Part shown: in pieces, positions 1 through 6,600 of the stretch
How the letters are laid out: each line of letters starts with the position of its first letter
Numbering within the stretch: position 1 is the first letter of the stretch
Origin: Chloroflexota bacterium
Lineage (GTDB): Bacteria; Chloroflexota; Anaerolineae; Anaerolineales; Anaerolineaceae
Assembly (NCBI GenBank): GCA_029777225.1
Contig: JAKOSR010000063.1
Coordinates: 1-9,797, forward strand
Direction of reading: 5' to 3'
DNA length: 9,797 nucleotides
The notes under the pieces: generated by a model
The model's input: only the letters and a program-made list of their open reading frames with translations
Database searches by the model: none
What the model was told of the DNA's origin: nothing
Translations under genes and position numbers: made by a program

Positions 1-841
1 CAGGCTGGACTTCGTAAGCAACAACCCGGTCACGCGGCGCGGGGAAATCCTCGGGTGTGCCAAGGGGAAGGGACCTGAGCAGGCTCACAGCCGGGTAGGA
101 AAGCAGGCTGGAGTCGGCAAAGTAGTTGGGGATGGTGCCGCCAGGCACCACCAGGTGCGTACCCGCGGGGATGTTGGGGGAGGTGAGGCCACCCAGCGTG
201 GCCCGGTCAAGGTGGTTGGCCGGGTTGTCAATGATGTCGTCGGTGGTCACACCATAAAACTCGGCCACCGCGCGCAAGCTCTCGCCCTGCGTCCATACGT
301 GATAAACGCCATCCACGGGCAGAATGTATATCTGCCTGCCGGGGGTATAGAGGTTGAGGTCGTCGCCCAATTCGTAGCGGTTCGCCCAGATGATGGATTC
401 TGGCCAGAGGCCAAATTTTTCGGCAACGGAAGAAATGGAATCGCCTTCCGCCAGGGTGTAGGTAATCACCTCCGTACGGGGCACCACCGTGGCAGTGGGG
501 GTTGGGACCACGCGGGTTTCCAGGGGTGTGGGCGTGGGTGCGCTGGTGGCTGGGTCCTGGGGCTCCACCTGGACCACAGGCGCGGTAAGCGGGGCTGTAG
601 CTGAGGGCGCATGCGTTGGCTCGGTCCGCGCGGGCTTGCTGCCGCTCATGAGCCAATCGGCGAGCAGGAAGAGCGCGAGCAGGACCATCACAAGCGAAAT
701 AATGGCGGCAGGCTGCTTAATCCAGGTGGTAGATTGTTTTTTTTCGGAAGTGGAGGGCTCTCTTCCAGGTTCGTTTTTGCCAGTTGGTTCTGATGGGGTT
801 TCAATGGACTCTTGCGGTTCATTTGGTAAGCTGTTCATCAT
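1..841 (-). CDS. Membrane-anchored LysM-domain protein, C-terminal part beyond window
   Basis: The frame stays open from an ATG at 841 to the left edge, giving at least 280 residues; the stop is outside. Residues 1-43 are polar and Lys/Glu/Pro-rich. Residues 44-62 form one hydrophobic helix (AAIISLVMVLLALFLLADW) that probably anchors the protein. A Pro/Thr/Ala-rich linker (about 68-121, with PTPTP and PTPTAT runs) follows. A first LysM-like module spans about 126-175 (YTLAEGDSISSVAEKFG ... IIWANRYEL ... GRQIYILP). A second spans about 180-233 (VWTQGESLRAVAEFYGV ... IPAGTHLVVP). A third seems to begin at 272 (VVAYEVQP). LysM modules bind peptidoglycan or chitin-like glycans, so the bulk is probably outside the membrane. 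Many proteins of this design end in an M23 peptidase or similar catalytic domain, but none is visible here. GGAG at 850-847 lies 5 bases before the ATG at 841 and 8 before a second ATG at 838; either could be the start. Confidence 0.88.
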   Translation of the reverse strand, partial: MMNSLPNEPQESIETPSEPTGKNEPGREPSTSEKKQSTTWIKQPAAIISLVMVLLALFLLADWLMSGSKPARTEPTHAPSATAPLTAPVVQVEPQDPATSAPTPTPLETRVVPTPTATVVPRTEVITYTLAEGDSISSVAEKFGLWPESIIWANRYELGDDLNLYTPGRQIYILPVDGVYHVWTQGESLRAVAEFYGVTTDDIIDNPANHLDRATLGGLTSPNIPAGTHLVVPGGTIPNYFADSSLLSYPAVSLLRSLPLGTPEDFPAPRDRVVAYEVQP

Positions 842-858
842 TTTTTCTCCGAAATGGC

Positions 859-886
859 ATAATATCACGTTCAAGGGCGGTGTCAA
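859..886 (-). promoter_or_regulatory. Sigma70-type promoter of the LysM gene
   Basis: On the minus strand, TTGACA (886-881, a perfect -35) is followed after 16 bases by TATTAT (864-859, 5 of 6 to the -10 consensus). Transcription would start near 852, leaving a 5' leader of only about 10-12 bases with GGAG inside it. The match to housekeeping promoter consensus is seen directly; activity is inferred. Confidence 0.7.
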
Positions 887-983
887 GCTGACGACTCAAC
901 CCCTGCCTGCGCGTGAAGCTTCCGGAAAATTACCGGATTCTGGTGCTTCCACGCGTCTATGGTTCATGATTAACGTCATTTCC

Positions 984-1012
984 TTGACGCCATTCTCCTT
1001 CGTGGGTAAAAT
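984..1012 (+). promoter_or_regulatory. Sigma70-type promoter of rplY
   Basis: TTGACG (984-989, 5 of 6) and TAAAAT (1007-1012, 5 of 6) are separated by the optimal 17 bases. The expected start near 1019 gives a leader of about 80 bases before the rplY ATG at 1100. It faces away from the LysM promoter, and the two share the same intergenic gap. Confidence 0.75.
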
Positions 1013-1020
1013 AATGGGTC

Positions 1021-1085
1021 GCTGGAAAGAATCTCCAGCAAATTCACGGAGCGAGGGTAACCTCGGATGAGGTGAGAGGCGCTCC
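1021..1085 (+). promoter_or_regulatory. Structured rplY 5' leader with alternative hairpins
   Basis: The predicted leader can form several stems. GCTGGA (1021-1026) pairs with TCCAGC (1034-1039). CGAGG (1052-1056) pairs with CCTCG (1061-1065) around a GTAA loop, a GNRA-type tetraloop. CCTC (1061-1064) can instead pair with GAGG (1069-1072) around GGAT. GGAGCG (1048-1053) can pair with CGCTCC (1080-1085), enclosing the region and sharing bases with the CGAGG stem. The second and third stems are mutually exclusive. The last ends a few bases before the Shine-Dalgarno AAGGA at 1089-1093. This might be a translational control element, since r-protein leaders often are, but it matches no family I know. 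Confidence 0.35.
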
Positions 1086-1099
1086 AAAAAGGAAAAAAC

Positions 1100-1735
1100 A
1101 TGTCTAAAGAAGAAATTATCATCAAAGCACAAAAACGAACTGTCATGGGCAAGAAAGTCAACGCGCTGCGGCGTGAAGGCTGGCTGCCCGGCGTGGTTTA
1201 TGGCCGCCATCTGCAGGCTTTCCCAATCCAGATGCCCGCGCACGAAACCTCCCTCATCATGTCCAAATTGACCTCTTCCAGCCTGGTCACCATCGACGTT
1301 GACGGTGAGAAACACACCGCCATCGTGCGCGACCGCCAGCGTGACGTGATTTACGGTCGTCTGACGCATGTCGACTTCCTGGCGCTTTCCCTGAACGAAA
1401 AACTGCGCACCACGGTTGGCCTGGAACTCGTTGGCGAAGCCCCCGTGCTCAAACTGGCTGATGTCATCCTGAACCAGGGTGTCTTCGAGCTCGAACTCGA
1501 ATGTCTGCCCCAGGATTTGCCATCCAAGATTGAAGTTGACGTCTCCAAGATAGCGTCAATGGATGATTTGATTACCGTCGGTTCCCTGAACCTGGGTGAC
1601 AAAATCACCGTTCTGACAGACCCCTCCGAGGTTATCATTTCCGTCGGTTACTCCGAACAGGAAAAGGAACCGGCTGCTGAAGCGGTCGAGGCCCCCGAAG
1701 TGGTGGAACGCGGCAAGAAGGAAGAAGAAGAATAA
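1100..1735 (+). CDS. rplY: 50S ribosomal protein bL25 (Ctc/TL5 type)
   Basis: This 211-residue protein is the two-domain (Ctc/TL5) form of bL25, which binds 5S rRNA in the large subunit. The N-terminal 5S-binding domain covers about 5-95, with the typical VNALRREGWLPGVVYGR segment near 19-36 and VIYGRLTHVDFLALSLNEK near 83-101. The C-terminal beta-rich TL5 domain covers about 102-188 (VGEAPVLK, GVFELELECLPQDLP, IEVDVSKI). A very acidic tail closes the protein (EKEPAAEAVEAPEVVERGKKEEEE region, 188-211), a common feature of this form. AAGGA (1089-1093) lies 6 bases before the ATG and fixes the start. The gene is monocistronic, with its own promoter and a terminator hairpin after it. In some bacteria the protein is a general stress protein; nothing here shows that. 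Confidence 0.96.
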   Translation: MSKEEIIIKAQKRTVMGKKVNALRREGWLPGVVYGRHLQAFPIQMPAHETSLIMSKLTSSSLVTIDVDGEKHTAIVRDRQRDVIYGRLTHVDFLALSLNEKLRTTVGLELVGEAPVLKLADVILNQGVFELELECLPQDLPSKIEVDVSKIASMDDLITVGSLNLGDKITVLTDPSEVIISVGYSEQEKEPAAEAVEAPEVVERGKKEEEE

Positions 1736-1745
1736 TTCACCTGAC

Positions 1746-1765
1746 CCAAAAGCCCTGGCTTTTGG
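1746..1765. repeat. Inverted repeat after rplY
   Basis: CCAAAAGCC (1746-1754) and GGCTTTTGG (1757-1765) are a perfect 9-bp inverted repeat around a 2-base centre, so a real hairpin would open to a 4-base loop with 8 pairs. It sits between the rplY stop and the stronger hairpin at 1778-1806. It may assist termination or protect the mRNA 3' end. Confidence 0.5.
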
Positions 1766-1777
1766 AGCTGGAACAAC

Positions 1778-1806
1778 AAAGGGACCGCCAGTTTGGCGGT
1801 CCCTTT
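1778..1806. terminator. Likely bidirectional terminator between rplY and the Nudix gene
   Basis: AAAGGGACCGCC (1778-1789) and GGCGGTCCCTTT (1795-1806) form a perfect 12-bp stem around a 5-base loop, AGTTT. The A/T run is inside the stem base, so either RNA would end its stem in UUU. The following bases (GCGTAATT on plus, GTTGTT on minus) are only weakly U-rich. It lies between the convergent stops at 1735 and 1820, as expected for a shared terminator. Confidence 0.75.
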
Positions 1807-1819
1807 GCGTAATTGAGCG

Positions 1820-2413
1820 TTAAAGCAGTTTCAACAAATCTACGGTCATATTGGCCGTCGCGCCCCAGATGACCTCGCCCTCGTATGGAGCAAAATAGGG
1901 CACCCGGATGGCGGAACCCATCAGCTGGTGGTCTTTATAGACAAGGTTCTCCGGCCTGGCCAACCAGTCCAAAGGCACGGTGAAGAGGCGGGCGACTTCG
2001 TCATGGCTGATATTGAACGCATACGGCCAGGGAATGACCCCCACAACCGGGGTGACTTCAAAGAAACTAACCAGTTCCAGCGAGGGCAGCTGGCCGATGA
2101 TTTGGACGTCCTGCGGCCTGACACCAACTTCCTCATAGGACTCGCGCAGCGCTGTTTCGATGATGTTTTCATCCTGCGCTTCCCGGCTGCCACCGGGGAA
2201 GGAAACCTGGCCGCTGTGGTCATGCAGGTTCTCAGCCCGATGAGTGTAAAGAAGGTGCCATTGCCCGTCGCGGAAAAGCAGGGCCATCAGCACGGCGGCC
2301 GGGCGGAAGGGTTTGGTGCCTTTTGGGAAATTGTATTCAAGACCGACGCCCTGTGCGGATGAAAATGCCAGTAGACGATTGCCAAGGTCATCTGGCAAGA
2401 CGATGCTGCTCAT
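1820..2413 (-). CDS. Nudix hydrolase, CoA diphosphatase-like
   Basis: A 197-residue Nudix protein. The Nudix box is clear at about 75-98: GG at 74-75, then E82, R90-E91, E94-E95, G97, with the metal-binding REsyEE helix. The segment before it, HSGQVSFPGGSREAQDE (66-82), resembles the SGQvsFPGG...D signature of the NudL/Pcd1/NUDT7 group, which cleaves CoA or acyl-CoA to phosphopantetheine and 3',5'-ADP using Mg2+ or Mn2+. The GG-to-RE spacing fits that group better than the generic G-x5-E pattern. The substrate is inferred from family resemblance. The ATG at 2413 lies 2 bases after the trmI stop, with GGGGGAG (2430-2424) 10 bases before it. The frame is open a further 70 codons upstream, but that part lies inside trmI and reads as non-protein. 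It is the last gene of the mnmA operon. Confidence 0.9.
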   Translation of the reverse strand: MSSIVLPDDLGNRLLAFSSAQGVGLEYNFPKGTKPFRPAAVLMALLFRDGQWHLLYTHRAENLHDHSGQVSFPGGSREAQDENIIETALRESYEEVGVRPQDVQIIGQLPSLELVSFFEVTPVVGVIPWPYAFNISHDEVARLFTVPLDWLARPENLVYKDHQLMGSAIRVPYFAPYEGEVIWGATANMTVDLLKLL

Positions 2414-2415
2414 GC

Positions 2416-3255
2416 CTAAAGCTCTCCCCCGTTTCCTTCCACTTCTTCCGGTTCTTCCAACGCGTCCAGGCGGTCCACCGAGCGGCCAAACAGGAGGTAG
2501 CCCGTGTGCGCAATCATGCGGTCCACGGGGCGCAAACGATCCCAGTCGGTCTTGTAATAGCGCAAAAGGATTTCGCAGACTTCCACAAAAGCGAACTGGT
2601 GGTGCTGCAGGGCCTGCAGGCACCGCTCCACCTGGTTGACTGTCGGGACGAGCATCCCCAGGTAGCCTCCACCTTTAAGGCTGGCTTTAGCCTGGACCAG
2701 ATAATCATAGGGGTTGGGGAGGTCGAGGAAGAGCGCGTCGACATCGCGCTCCTCGAACCCATCGGCAGCATCCCCCAATTTGAAGACGACGCGGCTGTCA
2801 AGGTTGACGCGCGCCAGGTTGGAACGGGCCAAGGCCTGGATTTCTGGCTTGCGCTCGTAGGAGTATACTTTGCCCTCTTCCCCAACCATGGTCGCGAAGG
2901 CCGTGGTGAGCGCGCCGGAGCCACCACCGCACTCGAGCACGCGCTTGCCCGGGCCCACGCCCAAAATCATCATCACGTAACTGATTTCCTTGGGGTACAT
3001 GATTTGGGTGGTGCGTTTTATCTCGCGGATTAAATCCGCCAGGCCGGGCTGGAAGAGATAGAAGGGATTGCCCTGGTGCGATTGCAGCCGGGTGCCCCAC
3101 TTTTGGCCGATGACGTCGTCGTGCCGGATGACCCCGCGATGGGTCTGTAAAACCGCGCCGGCCTGCAAACGCAGGATGTGGCTCTTGTAACCGCTGCCTT
3201 GCAGCTGGACCAGGTCGCCTTCCTTCGCGGTCCCCTCTACCCAATCATCTGTCAT
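2416..3255 (-). CDS. trmI: tRNA (adenine(58)-N1)-methyltransferase TrmI
   Basis: This 279-residue SAM-dependent enzyme methylates N1 of A58 in the T-loop of tRNA. The N-terminal beta domain (1-60) carries GDLVQLQG and HILRLQAG. RTTQIMYPKEISYVMMILGV (81-100), typical of the family, leads into the SAM loop GKRVLECGGGSGALT (103-117). SYERKPE (132-138) would hold the ribose-binding acid. DALFLDLPNPYDYL (173-186) carries the family's D-x-P-x-P-type motif, followed by GGGYLGMLVPTVNQVE (195-210). The C-terminal tail is acidic. The family usually works as a tetramer. The ATG at 3255 lies 2 bases after the membrane-protein stop; a TTG at 3300 is possible but lies inside that gene. The Shine-Dalgarno is weak (AAGAG about 12 bases upstream), so translational coupling is likely. 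Confidence 0.93.
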   Translation of the reverse strand: MTDDWVEGTAKEGDLVQLQGSGYKSHILRLQAGAVLQTHRGVIRHDDVIGQKWGTRLQSHQGNPFYLFQPGLADLIREIKRTTQIMYPKEISYVMMILGVGPGKRVLECGGGSGALTTAFATMVGEEGKVYSYERKPEIQALARSNLARVNLDSRVVFKLGDAADGFEERDVDALFLDLPNPYDYLVQAKASLKGGGYLGMLVPTVNQVERCLQALQHHQFAFVEVCEILLRYYKTDWDRLRPVDRMIAHTGYLLFGRSVDRLDALEEPEEVEGNGGEL

Positions 3256-3257
3256 AG

Positions 3258-3536
3258 TCAGGAATTGCTCTTGCTGGATTGATTCACCTTTCCAAGCCAA
3301 TGCGCGAGGAATAAGATGAGGATGCTACCGACGATACCGCCCCCCATTTGGAGCTGACCCACCGCGAGAAAGTCCAAACCGAGTTTGCTGGCCGCCAGGT
3401 GACCCAGGAAAAAACCAATCCAACTGGCGATGATATATACCACCAACATCCAAAAGCCCCCATCCTTCCAAAGATGATACAGAGCGCCAACCAGTGTCGC
3501 CACAATCCAACCAAAAATTAAAGTGGATATATTCAT
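3258..3536 (-). CDS. Small three-helix membrane protein of unknown function
   Basis: I do not recognise this 92-residue protein. Three hydrophobic segments are visible at about 4-22, 28-47 and 64-82, with a short polar tail (GKVNQSSKSNS). The last helix is glycine-rich (MGGGIVGSILILFLAHWL). This layout recalls the GlsB/YeaQ (transglycosylase-associated) family, but the match is loose and I would not assign it. Its ATG (3536) overlaps the mnmA stop by one base (TAATG), and its stop lies 2 bases before the trmI ATG, so translational coupling on both sides is likely. GGGAAG a few bases upstream serves as the ribosome site. An in-frame ATG at 3548 exists but lies further inside mnmA. Codon use and spacing support a real gene. 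Confidence 0.82.
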   Translation of the reverse strand: MNISTLIFGWIVATLVGALYHLWKDGGFWMLVVYIIASWIGFFLGHLAASKLGLDFLAVGQLQMGGGIVGSILILFLAHWLGKVNQSSKSNS

Positions 3537-4630
3537 TAATCTTCCCAATTGTTATTGGCCGGATGGTCGATGATCAGCGCGCTCCCCAGGCACTCGTCGC
3601 CATCATAGATTACCATTCGCTGGCCGGCCGTGATATCTCGTAAAGGTTTTTGTAGTTGGGCAATGATATCACCATTCCCCAGAACTTGGAAACTTGATAT
3701 TACAGGTGCTGCCGCTGAACGGATTTTAACGGCGTAAGGCCTGGCCAGGTCTGGCGTGGTGCCGCTTATCCAATTGATGTCGGTGCCCAGCAACTTGTGC
3801 CTGGGGAGCTCGTCCTGGAAACCAACCACCAGGCGGTTGTGAACCACATCCTTGGCCAGCACATAATACGGCCTGGGCGCGGCCACGCGAATATTCTTGC
3901 GCTGGCCGATGGTATAAAGCGGCAGGCCGGCATGTTCGCCCAAATGATTTCCGCTTGAGTCCACAATCACGCCGGGCGCGAGCAGTTCGGGGGCGTAGTC
4001 CCGCAGGAAGGCTTCCTGGCCTCCGGGCCCCAAAAAGCACAAGTCCTGGCTTTCCAACCCTTCAAAATCAGGCAAATCCAGGGACCGGGCCATTTGGCGG
4101 GTTTGTTGCTTGGTGTACTCAGCCAGAGGGAAGAGCATGTGCTGGAAGACTTCCTGCTTCAGGCCACTCAAAAAGTACGACTGGTCCTTGGCCGGGTCTT
4201 TTCCGCGCCACAAGCTCACCAGGCCGCGCGCATCTTTTTTGAGGCGGGCGTAATGCCCGGAAGCCAGCCAGCTGGCACCCTGGCGCTGCACGTAGTCCAG
4301 CAGCGCGCCCCATTTGATGGCGCGGTTACAGGTGATACAGGGGTTGGGGGTGAGCCCCGCCTTGAGGTCGCGCACGTACGGTTCAATAACGCTGGCCCTG
4401 AACTTCTGCTGCCAATCCAGGACTTCCAGCGGGATGCCCAGTTGGTCCGCAGCGAGGCGCACCCGCTCGAGCGCGGCCGCGGCAACCGGGTTGATGTCCT
4501 GGCCATGCCAGAGCAACAAGTGCACACCCCTCACGGTGTAGCCTTGTTCGCGCAGCAGGTAGGCGGCGACGGTACTATCAACCCCGCCGCTCATGCCTAC
4601 ATAGACAAGTGGTCCTTGTTGGGATTCCAT
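3536..4630 (-). CDS. mnmA: tRNA-specific 2-thiouridylase MnmA
   Basis: This 364-residue enzyme adenylates and thiolates U34 of tRNA Lys, Glu and Gln, giving s2U in the wobble position. The PP-loop SGGVDS is at 14-19. The catalytic cysteine is C101 in NPCITCNR, matching C102 of the E. coli enzyme. The second, persulfide-carrying cysteine is C198 in SQDLCFLG, matching E. coli C199. GHYAR (125-129), KDQSYFLSGL (148-157), YTIGQRKN (239-246) and PYYVLAKD (254-261) are further family landmarks. Length is normal for the family. The ATG at 4630 has no clear Shine-Dalgarno. TAAAAT lies 6 bases before it and could be a -10 of a nearly leaderless transcript, though the matching -35 is poor. It is the first gene of the operon ending in the Nudix gene and is divergent from tatD. 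Confidence 0.96.
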   Translation of the reverse strand: MESQQGPLVYVGMSGGVDSTVAAYLLREQGYTVRGVHLLLWHGQDINPVAAAALERVRLAADQLGIPLEVLDWQQKFRASVIEPYVRDLKAGLTPNPCITCNRAIKWGALLDYVQRQGASWLASGHYARLKKDARGLVSLWRGKDPAKDQSYFLSGLKQEVFQHMLFPLAEYTKQQTRQMARSLDLPDFEGLESQDLCFLGPGGQEAFLRDYAPELLAPGVIVDSSGNHLGEHAGLPLYTIGQRKNIRVAAPRPYYVLAKDVVHNRLVVGFQDELPRHKLLGTDINWISGTTPDLARPYAVKIRSAAAPVISSFQVLGNGDIIAQLQKPLRDITAGQRMVIYDGDECLGSALIIDHPANNNWED

Positions 4631-4678
4631 GCCAGCATTTTACCCGGTTTGGGCGAGGCTGTGCCTGGGAGTACAGAT

Positions 4679-4684
4679 TATGAT
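4679..4684 (+). promoter_or_regulatory. Candidate -10 box for tatD
   Basis: TATGAT (4679-4684) matches the -10 consensus at 5 of 6 and would place the start near 4691, about 15 bases before the tatD ATG and just upstream of its GAGG. No good -35 is found 16-18 bases upstream. The 75-base mnmA-tatD gap must hold both promoters if the genes are not read from elsewhere. Confidence 0.35.
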
Positions 4685-4705
4685 ATTCTTGTGCTGAGGT
4701 TCACC

Positions 4706-5509
4706 ATGCTCATCGACAGTCATTGCCATTTGAACTTTGAGGATTTCGACGCAGACCGCCAGGAGGTTGTTTCCGCGGCGCTTGCCAGCGGAGTCCAGAG
4801 AATTATCAACCCCGGCGTGGACCTTGAGTCCACGCCTCAGCAACTGAGGCTGGCCGCTGAGTACCCCGGTTTTGTGAGCCTGGCGGTGGGCGTGCACCCC
4901 AATTACAGCACTAGCTGGACGCCAGACGCCGCCAGCGCAATGGAAGCACTGGCCAAAAACCCGGCCGTGGTGGCCATCGGCGAAATTGGGTTGGATTACT
5001 ACCGCGATTACGCTCCCAAAGATACGCAGCAAGCCGTGCTGCGGGAGCAGTTGACGCTTGCCGCGCGGTTGGGGCTGCCGGTCATAATCCACGAGCGCGA
5101 CTCGAGCGCCGACCTGACGGATATGCTGGTGGACTGGTGCCATGCGCTGCCCTCCCAGAGCCCCCTCAAGCAGGCCCCGGGGGTCATGCACGCTTATAAC
5201 GGCAGCCTGGAGCAGGCGACACCCCTGCTGGAAGTTGGATTTTGTTTTGGAATTGGCGGACCAGTGACGTATAAGAACGCGCGGGAAAAACACGCGCTGG
5301 CGGCCGCCCTGCCGCTGAATCACATCCTCCTGGAAACCGATGCGCCCTTTTTACCGCCTCACCCCCATCGGGGTTCCCGTAACGAGCCGGCTTACATTGC
5401 CCTGGTGGCTGAGCGCGTGGCGGCGCTGAGGGGCATCAGCGTGGAAGAAGTGGCGCAGGTGACCACCCAAGCCGCCTGTCGCCTGTTCAACCTGCCCGTG
5501 CCTGCCTGA
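4706..5509 (+). CDS. tatD: TatD-family metal-dependent hydrolase (putative deoxyribonuclease)
   Basis: A 267-residue TatD-type amidohydrolase-fold protein. All expected metal ligands are visible: H6 and H8 in DSHCHL, E93 in GEIGLDYY, H129 in VIIHERDS, H162 in MHAYNGS and D212 in ETDAPFL. GVHPN (62-66) and NEPAY (226-230) are further family marks. E. coli members of the family are 3'-exonucleases, and some are D-aminoacyl-tRNA deacylase-like, so the exact substrate is open. GAGG (4696-4699) lies 6 bases before the ATG and fixes the start. The frame is open 204 codons further upstream, but that part is antisense to mnmA and shows no TatD similarity. The usual partners metG and ksgA are not in the window. 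Confidence 0.95.
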   Translation: MLIDSHCHLNFEDFDADRQEVVSAALASGVQRIINPGVDLESTPQQLRLAAEYPGFVSLAVGVHPNYSTSWTPDAASAMEALAKNPAVVAIGEIGLDYYRDYAPKDTQQAVLREQLTLAARLGLPVIIHERDSSADLTDMLVDWCHALPSQSPLKQAPGVMHAYNGSLEQATPLLEVGFCFGIGGPVTYKNAREKHALAAALPLNHILLETDAPFLPPHPHRGSRNEPAYIALVAERVAALRGISVEEVAQVTTQAACRLFNLPVPA

Positions 5510-5536
5510 AATGTCAGGCTCCACTCCCCATTTTTT

Positions 5537-5568
5537 GCCGGCTTAAACTTTTACGGGCGTAAGCCGGC
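5537..5568. repeat. Inverted repeat between tatD and ppk2
   Basis: GCCGGCTTA (5537-5545) and TAAGCCGGC (5560-5568) form a perfect 9-bp stem around a 14-base loop. Inside it, TTAC (5551-5554) and GTAA (5559-5562) offer a competing small hairpin. The T6 run (5531-5536) precedes the stem on plus, so neither strand has a U-tract after the hairpin. It lies between the convergent tatD and ppk2 stops, so a termination or mRNA-stabilising role is likely, but it is not a canonical intrinsic terminator. Confidence 0.5.
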
Positions 5569-5582
5569 CTGAACGCAATTGT

Positions 5583-6482
5583 TTAGTACCCCGGAATGGG
5601 ATAATCAGGCACGAAGGTCTGGTCGCTCATGGGTGGACGAACGTAGCCTGAGTCTTCCTGCCTGGGTGGCAAAACCATGGTCTCAGGCGTGAGGTCTTCG
5701 TAGGGGATTTTACTCAGCAGGTGGCTGATGCAGTTGAGCCGGGCGCGTTTTTTATCATCCGCGTTAACCACGTACCAGGGCGATTGCTTGGTATCGGTGA
5801 AACGGAACATCTCATCCTTGGCCTTGGAGTATTCCACCCAGTGACTGCGGGAGGCGAGATCCATGGGGCTCAGCTTCCAGCGCCGGGTGATATCGTTCAT
5901 GCGGGCCTGGAAACGGTGCTCCTGCTCTTCGTTGCTGACCGAGAACCAGTACTTAATCAGGATAATGCCGGAGCGGATTAACATCTTTTCAAACTCAGGC
6001 ACCGAGCGGAAGAATTCCTCCACCTGCTCCTGGGTGCAGAAGCCCATGACGCGTTCCACACCGGAGCGGTTGTACCAGCTGCGGTCAAACAGAACCATCT
6101 CCCCGGCAGCCGGCAGATGCGCGACGTAGCGCTGGAAGTACCACTGGGTTTTCTCCCGTTCGGTGGGGGTCGCCAGGGCTACCACCCGCACAATGCGGGG
6201 GTTGAGCGTCTCGGTGATGCGCTTGATGGTGCCACCCTTGCCGGCCGCGTCTCGGCCCTCAAACAACACCACAACCCTCAGGCCCTTTTCCTTAATCCAG
6301 CCTTGGAGTTTGACCAACTCAATCTGCAGCTTCTGGAGTTCCTTTTCGTAAACCTTGTCGGGGATTTCAGGCATTTTGGCTGTGTGCGGGGCTACCTCAC
6401 CAGCGGGTTGCTCAACGACCTTGGCTTTGACGGGCTTGGCTTTTTCCGTTTTTGGCGTCGATTTACTCTTTTCTTTGGCCAT
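5583..6482 (-). CDS. ppk2: Polyphosphate kinase 2 family protein
   Basis: This 299-residue protein is a PPK2, which transfers phosphate between polyphosphate and nucleotides, usually nucleoside diphosphates in the single-domain class I. Walker A is FEGRDAAGKGG (74-84), with K82 as the phosphate-binding lysine. Walker B is LFDRSWYNRSGVERVMGF (131-148). ALATPTEREKTQWYFQRY (102-119) and the lid region around RRWKLSPMDLASR (200-212) follow, then PWYVVNADDKKRARLN (235-250). The C-terminal tail (about 262-299) is Pro-rich and ends in VPDYPIPGY. The first 36 residues are a Lys/Pro/Ala-rich extension, probably disordered. It could equally help bind polyphosphate or nucleic acid, which I cannot tell from sequence. 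AAGGAGAG just upstream fixes the ATG. The preferred base (ADP, GDP or AMP) is not decided by these motifs. Confidence 0.95.
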   Translation of the reverse strand: MAKEKSKSTPKTEKAKPVKAKVVEQPAGEVAPHTAKMPEIPDKVYEKELQKLQIELVKLQGWIKEKGLRVVVLFEGRDAAGKGGTIKRITETLNPRIVRVVALATPTEREKTQWYFQRYVAHLPAAGEMVLFDRSWYNRSGVERVMGFCTQEQVEEFFRSVPEFEKMLIRSGIILIKYWFSVSNEEQEHRFQARMNDITRRWKLSPMDLASRSHWVEYSKAKDEMFRFTDTKQSPWYVVNADDKKRARLNCISHLLSKIPYEDLTPETMVLPPRQEDSGYVRPPMSDQTFVPDYPIPGY

Positions 6483-6600
6483 GGCTCTCTCCTTGAGTTT
6501 TGATAATTGAAAAGAATAGGTGACAAATATGAAGTTATTATTGCAATGCTTTATGGTAAACAGGCTGGCTCATCCACGCGGTGCCAGGTTGGATAAAACA

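Noticed and set aside
489..1070. Rightward 193-residue open frame
   Set aside because: Its first part is antisense to the LysM gene and the rest runs through the intergenic promoters and rplY leader; no Shine-Dalgarno and no protein-like composition.
2414..2623. 70-codon N-terminal extension of the Nudix protein
   Set aside because: Lies inside trmI in another frame with Pro/Gly/Arg-rich non-protein composition; the ATG at 2413 has a GGGGGAG upstream.
4094..4705. 204-codon N-terminal extension of tatD
   Set aside because: Antisense to mnmA; TatD family proteins start at the DSHCHL strand, and a good Shine-Dalgarno supports the ATG at 4706.
4640..5323. Leftward 227-residue open frame
   Set aside because: A shadow antisense to tatD, which has all of its family motifs in the plus frame.
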